DNA of 64,000 nucleotides, taken from positions 1,612,001 to 1,676,000 of the forward strand of contig VJWN01000007.1 in NCBI GenBank assembly GCA_007644065.1, in the 5' to 3' direction. Below are positions 11,151 through 22,759 of the stretch, piece by piece; the first letter of the stretch is position 1, and each line of letters starts with the position of its first letter. A program made the translations under genes and the position numbers. Under the pieces are notes generated by a model. That model was not told the origin of the DNA, ran no database searches, and worked only from the letters and a program-made list of their open reading frames with translations. The stretch is from Margaritispora aquatica (taxonomy: Eukaryota; Ascomycota; Leotiomycetes; Helotiales; Discinellaceae).

Positions 11151-12616
11151 ATGGCGACACAATCATCACAGCCTACTACGGCAGGCAATATGGCTAAGCC
11201 ATCAGAGACTCCTCGCACACGCAGAGTCGAAACCAAGAGACCTCATATCACCGAGGAACCCGTAACGCGTGCCAACTGGTATAAGCACGTCAACTGGTTG
11301 AACGTCACCCTGATCGTGGGCCTGCCCATCTACGGTCTCATTGCAGCATACTGGACTCCATTGAGGTGGCAGACGGCAGTTTGGGCCGTGGCTTACTACT
11401 TTGCAACTGGATTGGGCATCACAGCTGGTAAGCAATGGAATTTACGGATGTGTTGGGAATTCTGCTAACCCTTCCTCCAGGTTACCACCGACTGTGGGCA
11501 CATTCCTCATACTCCGCCAGGCTTCCCCTCAAGATCTTCCTCGCAGCTGTTGGAGGTGGTGCCGTTGAAGGATCAATCAGATGGTGGTCAAGGGATCACA
11601 GAGCTCACCACAGATATACCGATACCGACAAGGACCCATACTCTGTTCGCAAGGGACTTTTGTACTCGCACATTGGATGGATGATCATGAACCAGAACCC
11701 AAAGCGAATTGGTCGCACCGACATTTCCGATTTGAACGACGACCCAGTTGTTGTATGGCAACACCGCAACTACATCAAGACCGTGATCTTCATGGGCATG
11801 ATCTTCCCCTGCCTGGTTACCGGTCTTGGATGGGGTGACTGGATGGGAGGATTCATCTACGCTGGTATCCTCCGTATCTTCTTCGTTCAACAAGCTACCT
11901 TCTGCGTCAACTCCCTGGCTCATTGGCTCGGTGACCAACCATTTGACGACCGCAACTCTCCTCGTGATCACGTCATTACTGCCCTCGTCACTCTCGGAGA
12001 GGGTTACCATAACTTCCACCACGAGTTCCCATCGGATTACCGCAATGCTATTGAGTGGCATCAGTATGATCCTACCAAGTGGTCCATCTGGATCTGGAAG
12101 CAACTCGGCCTCGCCTATGATCTCAAGCAATTCAAGTCCAACGAGATTGAGAAGGGCCGTCTTCAACAACTCCAGAAGAAGCTCGACCAGAAGAGACAGA
12201 CTCTTGACTGGGGTATTCCACTTGAGCAGCTGCCAATCATCGACTGGGACGCTTATCAAACTGAGGCCAAGAACGGACGTGCTCTGGTTGCGGTAGCTGG
12301 TGTCATTCATGATGTTGGTGACTTCATCAAGGATCACCCAGGTGGAAAGGCTCTCATCTCCTCTGGTATTGGAAAGGATGCCACTGCCATCTTCAACGGT
12401 GGTGTCTACAACCACTCCAACGCTGCCCACAACTTGTTGTCCACAATGCGCGTCGGTGTTCTCCGTGGAGGAAGCGAAGTCGAGATCTGGAAGCGGGCAC
12501 AACGGGAAAACAAGGACATTTCATTTGTTTCCGACACCGCAGGCAAGAAGATCATTCGTGCTGGCAGCCAAGTCACTCGCATCGCTGAGCCCGTTGCATC
12601 CGCCGATGCTGCATGA
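11151..12616 (+). CDS. ole1: Acyl-CoA delta-9 desaturase with C-terminal cytochrome b5 domain
   Basis: Two exons (11151-11427, 11481-12616; 53-bp intron) encode 470 residues. The enzyme introduces the delta-9 double bond into stearoyl/palmitoyl-CoA in the ER membrane. All three di-iron histidine boxes are visible: HRLWAH (residues 95-100), HRAHHR (from 132) and HNFHHEF (from 269). Hydrophobic segments lie before box 1 ([12 protein letters not shown]) and between boxes 2 and 3. The C-terminal domain carries the cytochrome b5 haem motif HPGG (about residue 377), so electron carrier and desaturase are fused as in yeast OLE1. The intron falls just before the first histidine box. The start is the first ATG, after a pyrimidine-rich leader. 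Length matches the fungal family. The gene is unusually isolated: no supported gene lies within 5.9 kb upstream or 4.2 kb downstream. Confidence 0.97.
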
Positions 12617-13265
12617 GCGAGTCGATATTGTACAACATGGCTATCACGGAAAACTTTAGATGACGTCGTGCATTGAGCACAAATTAATGAGTCGATGACA
12701 AGCGAGCTGTCTGGCCGAAAATTGCACTTTCGAATGTTTAGAATTGCGGTTTTTCGAGCGTTGGGCTTTGTTTATTAGAGGGCACTGGGCGTTAATCCAC
12801 GGGGGCACAATTTGTCAACTTTCCAATCATATTACTGATGGAAGTCAAGCACGATTATGGGTTTCTAAGCACTCTTTCAGCGCATTTAAAATGGTTGAAC
12901 ACCATTTCAGTGGGGGTTGGGAGGAGCAGAGTTTAGATGTGCCCACGGGCAGCATTTTTGAGAGAAAAGAATACAAAAAGAATTCTCACAAATCAAGTTC
13001 CATTTGCAGTGATCTTTCTCAATACCTGTATCATCTGAATTCCATTTGACTAGCATTTTATACCTGCTCGCAAATCCACAAAGGCTATAGGTACCAGTCG
13101 GAAATTTGGCAGCATAACACCAATTAACCATTAGAGGGGGAAGTTCAACAGAACACGAAAGTGCATCCGCCTTGTTCGTCGCTTCATCTCAGCCTTTCCT
13201 TGGTCTTGACGTCAGGCAAACTACGTAGACATAAAATGGAAGTCACTACCTCAAGGTCAGATACC

Positions 13266-13293
13266 TAGGTAGGTAGGTAGGTAGGTAGGTAGG
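13266..13293. repeat. (TAGG)7 tetramer array
   Basis: Seven perfect TAGG units, directly after TACC. Further GGTAAAGGGA/GGTAGGTA runs follow at about 13390-13450. Confidence 0.95.
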
Positions 13294-13706
13294 ATTACCA
13301 TGTGATTATCACATGCTGTTTATCAAGCAAGGGAGAGAGAGCAATCAATGTCCGAGTCGAGTCGATGAGATAAGGTAGGGATAGCATGGGCTGGGTAGGC
13401 TAAGGTAGGTAAAGGGAGGTAAGGTAGGTAAAGGGAGGTAAAGGGAGGTACTCAACAACTATCGATATCGATCGTCATGGTCTTGTCGGTACAGTAGGTG
13501 GGCAGTTAGGTGGGTATTTAGCTAGCTGGGTATAGGTATGGGTACGGTTTGAGACAGGTTGGTAGAATACAACATTTAATAGGGTTCCTCAACGAAAAAA
13601 GAAATTGGCGTGTGGGCTGTTGTGGGCTGTTGTGGTATGTTTTGTGGCTTTGTGGGTTGGTGGTTGGGTGTACGACGTCGTCGTCATTGTTAGTGTTGGT
13701 GTAGTT

Positions 13707-13730
13707 GTGGTTGTGGTTGTGGTTGTGGTT
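13707..13730. repeat. (GTGGTT)4 hexamer array
   Basis: Four perfect GTGGTT units in a G/T-rich stretch. Confidence 0.93.
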
Positions 13731-14265
13731 GACATGTGGTAGGTTGGTAGGGTAGGTAGGGAACGTAGACTGGAAGGTTGGTAGGTAGGTTAGTGGTGGG
13801 TTGGTAGGGAATGTTGGTGGTAGGTCGGTGGGCGGGTATGGTGTCGTATGGTATGATATGATTGATATAAGATGGTACTGTATGAGATGGCTGGCTGTTG
13901 GTATCTGTTGGTATCTACTTACCTACCGTGGCCGAGTAGGCATGTCGTGGCATATATATGCGTAGGATATCGTGACACATCTCATCAGGTCATGTCATGT
14001 CATGTTATATGATATAGTATCTACCTATCTACCTAGTAGCTACCTATCTACTTTACCTACCTTCCCTATCTTACTTTGGTGGGAGGCGTAGTAAACAAAT
14101 GGAGGAGGGAGAGGAAGAGGAAGAGATGGGTATCTATCTGCCTTGGGCGAGTGACGTGGATAGGCGGGTAGGTGGGTAGTTAGGCAACTGTGTGAGCATG
14201 TGGATGGTCTAGTAGGGTAGGAGGGAGGTTACCTTAGTGAATAGTGAAGAGTGATTCATTAGCAT

Positions 14266-14305
14266 GTGCTGATGTGCTGATGTGCTGATGTGCTGATGTG
14301 CTGAT
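14266..14305. repeat. Period-8 array GTGCTGAT x5
   Basis: Five perfect tandem copies. Confidence 0.96.
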
Positions 14306-16850
14306 GGGTAAGGTATGGTAAGCTTGATATTTTGTTGGGAAGAGCGTGGAGTGCGTGGAGAGCAGAGCAGAGTGAAGTAGATCGGAGTAGAGTTGAGTTT
14401 TTTTTCATGTGATATCCATGTGATACCGTTATGCTACTTGCTTGCTCGCTCGCTTGTTCATGGATTGGAATAGGATAGGATAAATAAGTGGGGTGGTTGG
14501 AAAGTAGGTAAGTTAGTAGGTAGGTAGGTAATCGTTCAAATTCACGACAATCAAAGCTAGGTCAAGAAATATATAGGCAGGCAGACATTCATTCAGCTGT
14601 CAGATGTTCGTATACCTATGTATTCAACGATTCAAACCCCCCTACCGCTACTGCCACTAATCAGTGCATGACAAAAATTGACGAACCATGCTGCTTGAAC
14701 AAACAGAGCGAGCTACCTACCTATCTATTGTAAGATTATCGTATAACCCTCCTTTCTCCCTCCCTATAGTCCCACCAGGAAAAGCCAGGTAAGTCCTGGG
14801 TTATGGATGAGAAGTGTCGGAAACAAAGGCTCTGCGAGGTAGGGGATTTTCTGCGAGATAAAACTGTATATCTACATTCAGATTCAATATCAGGTAAAGT
14901 GGGGCCAGCTACCTTGTTGATTGACGCTATGGCACTCTAGGGCTTTAGGACGTAGGGTAAGGTAAGGGAGCGTCTATATATCTATCCATCCATCAACTCT
15001 GTCATTAGGTACGATGCGATATGCTGGCTGGGGAGCCTCTGTTCGGTTTAGTTTGGTTAGGTTCAGTCCACAGTTGGGGTAGGAGAGCCATGGCTAGTTA
15101 GTCTTGTGGGCAAGCAAGCTTGGACGTCTATTTCGAATTTTAGGTGGCTCGATCGATTAGGTCGTGATAGAGTATTCAGTGCTTTGGGATAATGGGAGAA
15201 GCTTGTTTGATATTTACTGTTTAATACGTGGATGCCTTAGCAACTTGCTCGCTTAACCGAGGGGGTTGGTCTTTGCCTCCTAGGTCACTTTGGAGGTTAT
15301 GGTTGTAGACGTTTACTTCTCTGCCGCTGGCCATGGAGAGGGGATGGAGGTAGTCTTTTTAAGTTGTAAAGATAAGATGGGAGAGAGGACTGTTTTATTG
15401 GTGTTTGTGCAGGGGTTGGTAGAATTGGACCAACTTTGTGGGTAGGTAAGTAAGGAAGTGAGTAAATAGCATACATTAGCACTTACTCCATTTATTGCCA
15501 ACAGCTACCTAGTTCAAAGAAAATATGGCGAGAGGTTCCAACATATCTTACCATTGAACTCCCAACCATCACTCACTCGCCTTACCTCCTTCCTTTTTTG
15601 TCTTTGAACGCACAACGCAAATATCATCAAGTGAGGTTCATCTTGCGTCACTTGACTCTTCGGCGTGTAATGAAGAATATGAGTCAGAGAAGAGGAGCAA
15701 TAACATAAGTTTGAGTTACGAGCTGGGTGACTGACTTATACTACGGATCGAAGTTCGTTAGATTTCGCTCTCTAGTCTTAATTCTTTGAAGTGTTGTTGT
15801 CGTGCTGGTTTGTTCCCCTGCCCCCTTTCCCTTTGAGAAAATTTATGGATCGCAGTAAAAAATCCAAAACATTCTAGAAGAACTCATTTCGAAAAAAGAG
15901 CCGATCGCTCATGCGCACTTCCCAATTGTGAAGTTGTGGTAACCTCTCCTCGTTCACGCGAGTTTGATAGTTCGCGAGAAAAGCAGCAGGTCTATACGGA
16001 CCTAGGAAAGTGAGAACTTAAATCAACAGACAATAAAGAGGAACTGCAAGTTATAGGTAATGATCCAATCACCCGGGGAGCGCCTAGGTCGTCTTGTCCC
16101 TGGCCTAAGGTGAATACCGACTTCAAAACTACCTAGTATATACATCTTGGTAGAATCCACCTGCGATTCGATGCTACAGTATGTGATGTATACACTGACC
16201 TGAAGCGAACATGTGGTATTATCGAATATTATATTTGCTGCTATATCAAACGATTCCCTTCGTAGGATACCGAACCTGACTGCTTTTACAGGGAACTTCA
16301 CCTTGCGGGAGTTGAGTGACGGGAACATGAGGAATCATTCTGTCCCCCGATCCTTCTATGAGAAGCGAGGGAAAGCGTTCGAGTTTTGTCTTTGAACTGA
16401 GCGAGGTAATGCACTTTCTATGTACCCTTAGCATTATTTCCGTTGTGGTCTGGTTGTATCAACCTTTGATGGAGAGGAGAGGGTGAATGTGTGTGCGGGT
16501 GTGTGTACAGATAATTCCACTGATATTGATCTTTCACTTCACATTCTGGGTTGACGGGTGTCATTTCGGAATATAACACTTGGAGTTTGAAGAATTAAGT
16601 TTGAGGAACAAGAGTTTTACCCACTGAATGATGATAGCAGGTCTAATAGCCTCGTTTGGTTGTCTATGGTCTGTCTATTGAATCATTCCATGCCCCTCCT
16701 ATCCTATGTCTCCACTTAAAGTATGGATACGCGCTCATCCCTTCAAAGATATCCGCTCATTGGTCACTTACTCTCGTGGTATTTAATTCATCGCCTCCCT
16801 CTTGTTCCTCGCCTCCCTATACCCAACGCCTGCTCTCCCCTTTCCTTCGC

Positions 16851-18490
16851 TCACAACTTCGTAACCTCAGGATCGATAGTCGCCTTGCCATGCTCACAGA
16901 TCGCAATGATCGCGCCATCACTCTCCCTCTTCATAACACCTTTCAAAGTGCACAGCCGCTTTCCGGCGTGCACGACCTCGCTCTCAATGATGACTTTCGT
17001 GCCCGCTGGTGCTGGGCGGAGGTATGTGACGTTCAGCGTACGGGAGACGCCTGCGTATGCCCTGTTGAGGGGAGGGGAAGTTAGTATGTGATTTAGTGAG
17101 GGGACAGGATGAGAGGGGTTGTAAGTGTTAAGCTGTATTGACAACAAGATGATTTGTGAAAAGTGGAAATTGGGAAGACCGGTCAAGAACTGAAGCGGTT
17201 CCAAGAACTACTACGTCCCACTTTCACCTTGATTTCAACACTAAACTTGTATTTGAAATACTATATCCTACAACCAGCTAGCACTTGGAACAGACAAGAA
17301 CCAAATCTCAAGCACAGAATAGTTCCACAGAATAAGGAACACAACACAAACTTACCAGAATCCAGGCTTAGCGATAGGCGCCAAAGCAGTGGTAGTGCAG
17401 ATATCGAAGATCGTTGCAGTGCATCCACCATGGATGTTGTTCAAACGGTTGCAGCTGCATTAAGTCAGCCCGTGCTTTAGGATGTGCTTCTCATGGGGAA
17501 GAAACGAGTCGATGAAGATGCGCAATTCATCTTCGCCTCCCTGGAGAAATAGACAAAAGGTGCATAACATCATAGGATAAGCTTCAGCTAGCTAGATGAG
17601 AGCAAGCGAGCGATTTTTCGGAACCAATATCCCAAAAGCGCACGTATGGCGCACGCAGAGCGTGACGATTAAGATACAGTATCCGAAACAGATAGGCAAA
17701 GCCTTATGTAGCAATAGCTCATATACTGAACTGCGTTGCTCCTACCATATACTCTTGCTCCTGGCGTTGTCGAAAATTTGAATTACTTCGAGATGCTGGT
17801 AGAGAGAAGAATGGAAATGAACAGAGAAGAAAAAGAGAAACTAACTGTTTCGCTTCAACGGTAAATGTATACACTGTCCTCCCATGCGGTGTAGCCGATG
17901 CATCGACGAGCTTGAGACCCTCGTTCCAAAGGCTGGCGCCCCATCCCTGATTTTATATGTTAGTTGCTGCTCAGTTTCGTACGAAGGTAACTTGGTCTGA
18001 CAACGTGGCAGATAATTGGAAGAATTTGAATAACGGAACAGAGTAAAAAGAAATCGAGGTAAAGATACAGGATAGAGATTTGAGGAGAAGCAAGCAAGCA
18101 AGAACGAGGGCACGAGGAGAAGACTTCATCTCGTCAACCACACCATAGACACTTAGCCTATCAATCCTAATCCATGATTCAAAGCAACGATGGAAGTCCT
18201 CATCGAGCTTCGTCCCACAAACACAAACAAACCCTCCCACGACCTCTCCATCTCTCCTCTCTAGACAAAAGCGGTAGCTCTATCCAATTTGTAGACATAC
18301 AATCAAAAAAATAAAAGAACAGAACACAATAAACAGCAAAACCCTAAGCACTCACTCGACGAGAAAAAGAACTCGCAGGATTAGCAGAACTCACACCATC
18401 ATCCGGATCCTCATTCTCAGACTTGAACGTAAACAACGCCAACACTTTATCGAGTGGCGAAACATCGTCGCCTGTCGGAATAGGAGACAT
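16851..18490 (-). CDS. Hotdog-fold thioesterase (PaaI/4HBT family)
   Basis: Four exons (18356-18490, 17846-17946, 17356-17454, 16851-17061) encode 181 residues. The family hydrolyses acyl-CoA or aryl-CoA thioesters. The signature spans exons 2-4: [19 protein letters not shown] carries the HGG turn and acidic residue of the PaaI/ACOT13-like active site. [20 protein letters not shown] and [16 protein letters not shown] are the following hotdog strands. The ATG at 18488-18490 is the first in frame; farther upstream only a TTG is available. Introns 1 (about 409 bp) and 2 (about 391 bp) are long for this window. Intron 2 contains a second possible acceptor/donor pair near 17490-17540, but using it breaks the frame, so I skipped it. 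The HCNRLNN junction matches the family. The substrate is unknown. Confidence 0.85.
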
Positions 18491-19003
18491 TCTCTGAATA
18501 TCTCGAGTGCTCCTTTGCTGTGATGTTGTGAAATGAGCGAGGTGAATCTGCGACTTCTTCAATAATAGATGCTGAAGACCACAACTCGGCTGGCGATTGA
18601 GTTCAAAACAAAGGTATAAGAAAGCTCAAAATGTGCTTCACATATCGCGATCAGCTCGTCCCCACTGTCAAGTATAAATCCGGGGAATCAAATATAAGGT
18701 ATTCAGTCGAGAACTCGGCTCAGATAGTACAACATCACGAAGCACTCGCATCTGCTTGGGGTTTTGCCAACCCGCATACGAAAGCACCGAGGCTATTGGA
18801 TCGGCGATAAGATAACACAGTCAGCCATCAGATAAAGCCTTCGCATGCATGCATGCCTGAACTCTAAGGCCTAAAATAGTCGTCGCGTGTTTCTATTGAC
18901 TTTCAAAAATTCGTGTTGGCGGCATGTAAATAAACAGCGAGGTTTAGTATTCCCACGACAAACGACAAACGACGACCACGACGCCCACGCAGAAGCCGCA
19001 GAT
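18491..19003. promoter_or_regulatory. Divergent promoter, thioesterase (-) / SMC2 (+)
   Basis: These 513 bp separate two genes read outwards. They contain a minus-strand CCAAT pentamer (18795-18799) and the perfect palindrome GCATGCATGCATGC (18843-18856). Function of either element is inference. Confidence 0.5.
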
Positions 19004-22000
19004 ATGAGGATCGTGGAAGTGATCATCGATGTAATAGCCTTATCCTTGCTTGCAGACGGAGTTATGCTAACGATTGGAAGGGATTCAAATCCTATGCTGT
19101 ACGGACGGTGATATCAGGATGGTAAGCATATCTCTGTCGCCGAAGTAAGAGAATATGCGCTGATGAAGACGCCGCAGGGACGATAGTTTCAATTCTATCA
19201 CCGGCCTAAATGGTTCGGGAAAATCGAATATTCTGGATGCGATTGTGTTTTGCTTGGGTATAACGAGTATGACAACCGTTAGGGCGCAAAATCTCCAGGT
19301 CAGTAGATACGACTTCTAGCAAGTAGAGCGCAGGACTGAAAGAAAGCAGGATCTCATCTACAAGCGTGGACAAGCCGGAGTCACAAAGGCAAGTGTAACG
19401 ATAGTGTTCGACAACCGCGACAAGAAGAAGTCGCCTATAGGATTTGAGGAGTATGCGCAAATCAGTGTCACCAGGCAGATTGTGCTGGGAGGGACGAGTA
19501 AATACCTCATCAATGGACACCGAGCACAGCAGCAAACGGTGCAGAACCTTTTCCAGTCAGTGGGACTGAACATCAATAATCCTAATTTTCTCATCATGCA
19601 AGGACGAATCACGAAAGTGCTGAATATGAAAGCCGTGGAAATACTGGCCATGATTGAAGAAGCGGCAGGAACTCGAATGTTTGAGGACCGGAGGGACAAG
19701 GCGTTCAAAACCATGGCAAAGAAGGAAATGAAGGTCCAGGAGCTTACGGAATTACTGAAGGACGAGATTGAGCCGAAACTGGAGAAGCTAAGGACTGAAA
19801 AGAGGGCATTCCTAGATTTCCAGCAAACACAAAACGATCTTGAGAGACTGACAAGAGTGGTTGTCGCACACGATTACATTAAGAACCAGGAGAAGGTCAA
19901 GCAGTCAGCAGGAGATCTCGAATTAAAAAAGCAAAGAGCACAAAGCCTAGAAGATAATGCTATCAAGTTGAAGAACGAGATTGAGAATCTTGCCGAGGAT
20001 GTTAGGAGGGTGAAAGCTCAGAGAGACAAGGAGCTAAAGAAGGGTGGGAAAGCGCAGGCGCTTGAGGCAGAGGTCAAACAGCACTCAAACGAGCTGGTAC
20101 GGTTATCTACAGTCATGGACCTAAAAAAATCCAGCATGGGCGAGGAGAAAGACCGAAAGAAGACAATCCAGAAAACGGTTGCTGAGCTCGAAACCGCCCT
20201 CAAGCAAAAGACCAAGATCTACGAGAAGATGCAGGCACAGTATGATCAAGCGAAAGAGGGGCTCGAAAAGCAGACCCTGGACGCCGAAACCAAGGAAGAG
20301 CTTCTCCAGACTTTGCAAACTGGTGTTGCATCGAAGGAAGGCCAGGAAAGTGGATACCAAGGACAACTCCAGGAGGCAAAAAATCGTGCTAGTGCTGCAT
20401 CTACAGAGCAAGAGCAAGCCAAGCTGAAATCGACCCATCTTGAGAAAAGGATCAAAGAAGAGGAACCTAGAGCGAAGAAAGCAAAAGAGCAGAATGCTGG
20501 TCTCCTCAATGATCTGGAAGGTCTCCGATCCCAAGCTCAAAAGTTGGAGAAAGAGCTAGGTAAACTCGGGTTCGAACCCGGTAAGGAGGACGACATGTAC
20601 AAGCAAGAATCGACTCTTCAGCAAACCATTCGACAGCTGAGAGAACAGTCCGACGGAATGAAGCGAAAAGTGGCCAACATCGATTTCAACTATTCCGATC
20701 CCACACCGAATTTTGATCGCTCAAAAGTCAAGGGTCTGGTTGCTCAACTGTTCACATTGGACAAAGATAAGATTGAGGCTGGCACAGCCCTGGAGATATG
20801 TGCTGGCGGTCGCCTGTACAATGTTGTTGTTGACACCGAAGTGACTGGTACACAACTCCTTCAGAATGGCAGGCTCCGGAAACGAGTCACTATTATCCCT
20901 CTGAACAAGATCGCGGCTTTTAGGGCAGCAGCTGAGAAGATTGGCGCTGCCCAGAAGATCGCACCTGGGAAGGTTGACCTTGCCCTGTCTTTCATCGGAT
21001 ATGACCATGAAGTATCCACGGCTATGGATTACGTATTCGGTAACACGCTGATCTGTGCAGATGCTGCGACTGCCAAGCGAGTTACCTTTGACCCAGCTGT
21101 TCGGATGAAGAGCATCACTCTGGAAGGTGACTCTTACGATCCATCTGGAACACTATCTGGTGGTAGCTCGCCAAATTCCAGTGGTGTTTTAGTGACCCTT
21201 CAGAAGCTCAATGAGTTGACGAGGGAGCTAAGAGCACATGAGTCGGCACTTTCAGAGCTGCAAGCGACCATGGCTCGCGAAAAGAAGAAGCTTGATCAGG
21301 CCAAGAAAATCAAACAGGAGCTGGACCTGAAGTCGCATGAGATTAAGCTTACCGAGGAACAAATTGGTGGCAACTCCTCATCTTCCATCATCCAGGAGGT
21401 CGAAAACATGAAGACAACTATCGCACAGCTCAAGATAGATCTTGTAGAAGCAAAGAAGCGACAGGACGAGGCAAACAAAGACGTCAAGCGGATCGAGAAA
21501 GATATGAAAGACTTCGATAACAACAAGGACGGCAAGCTTGTTGAGCTTCAGAAATCTCTGGATGCTCTTCGGAAAGCTCTTACAAAAGATTCTGCTTCTG
21601 TGAAGGTGCTTCAGAAGGAACTTCAAGGGGCTCGCTTAGATCAAGAACAAGTTGGTGGTGATCTCGCAGCGGCCCAGGAGCAGCTTCAGGAAGCTGAGTT
21701 AACTCTTAAGTCTCAAGCGGAAGAGATCACCGCACTTGTTGCAGAGCAGGCTAAGGTCAAGGATACTCTTGACATAGTACAAGCACATCTGGACGATGAA
21801 AGAGCAAAGTTAACAGGCTTCGATGATGAGTTGCGCTCTTTGGAAGAAGCTTCCCGGTCCAAAGCAGCACGAATCACAGAAGAGAGTTTTGAGCAGCAAA
21901 AGCTCGGTCATCAAATCGAGAAGTTCCACAAAGAGCAGCAAGCCTCCGTACAAGCTGTAGCACATATGGAGAAGGAGCATGAATGGATAGCCGAAGAGAA

Positions 22001-22759
22001 GGACAACTTTGGTCGCACCGGAACACCTTACGACTTCAAAGGACAAAATATAGCCGAGTGCAAATCCTCTCTTCGAAATCTGACAGAGCGCTTCCAAGGC
22101 ATGAAGAAGAAGATCAATCCTAAGGTCATGAACATGATCGATAGCGTTGAGAAGAAGGAAGTCGCGCTGAAGAATATGATGAAGACGGTCATCAGAGATA
22201 AGAAGAAGATCGAAGAAACGATTGTTACGCTTGATGAGTATAAGAAGAAAGCACTATTTGAGACGTGGACAAAGGTCAATGGTGATTTCGGTCAGATCTT
22301 TGCAGAATTGCTTCCAGGCAGTTTTGCTAAGCTGGATCCACCTGAAGGCAAGACTATCAACGAAGGTTTAGAAGTCAAGGTGTCACTGGGTAAGCCGTCA
22401 TCCTGTCACCTGTGGATCACAAAAAAATTGCTAATATATTTCCCACAGGCAAAGTATGGAAACAGTCACTTACCGAGCTCTCCGGCGGCCAACGTTCCCT
22501 CATCGCCATTTCACTCATCATGGCACTGCTGCAGTTCAAGCCTGCGCCGATGTACATCCTCGATGAAGTGGATGCTGCGCTTGATCTGTCACATACGCAG
22601 AATATTGGACGACTGATCAAGACGAGGTTCAAGGGAAGTCAATTCATTGTTGTGAGTTTGAAAGACGGCATGTTCCAGAACGCGAATCGCATCTTTAGAA
22701 CGAGATTCTCGGAGGGCACGTCCGTTGTGCAAGCACTCACTGCGGCCGACTTTAAATAA
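19004..22759 (+). CDS. smc2: SMC2, condensin core ATPase
   Basis: Five exons (19004-19030, 19081-19121, 19178-19298, 19350-22389, 22449-22759) encode 1179 residues, the usual SMC2 length. SMC2 pairs with SMC4 in condensin to compact mitotic chromosomes. The first exon is only 27 nt and encodes MRIVEVIID; the next continues [13 protein letters not shown]. The Walker A GLNGSGKS lies at about residues 32-39. Long coiled coils flank the hinge, which covers about residues 517-665 and includes [16 protein letters not shown] and [14 protein letters not shown]. The ABC signature LSGGQRS is at about 1087 and the Walker [13 protein letters not shown] at about 1111. The last intron lies just before the signature. 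The [10 protein letters not shown] segment and the [14 protein letters not shown] segment are typical SMC head sequence. Confidence 0.97.

Larger units (their letters stand above)
12617..16850. other. 4.2-kb gene-poor region with many short tandem repeats
   Basis: No supported gene. TAGG/GGTA words, TACCTA words and several tandem arrays are concentrated between 13260 and 14560. Open frames here are short and lack recognisable protein features. The last few hundred bases carry the 3' flank of the thioesterase gene. Confidence 0.6.

Noticed and set aside
10746..11162. 138-codon minus-strand frame upstream of ole1
   Set aside because: Its Val-rich part comes from the GACTACTGA array and the rest from the pyrimidine-rich leader. 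No start context or domain.
11588..12502. 304-codon minus-strand open frame
   Set aside because: It lies entirely antisense to the desaturase, whose histidine boxes and b5 domain prove the plus-strand frame. It is a shadow frame.
18491..18562. N-terminal extension of the thioesterase (MKKSQIHLAHF-like)
   Set aside because: The extended frame would begin with TTG at 18560-18562. The ATG at 18488-18490 is the only standard start.
20566..20585. tRNA-like GGGTTCGAACCC word
   Set aside because: It lies inside the SMC2 coding sequence with no A box or cloverleaf around it.
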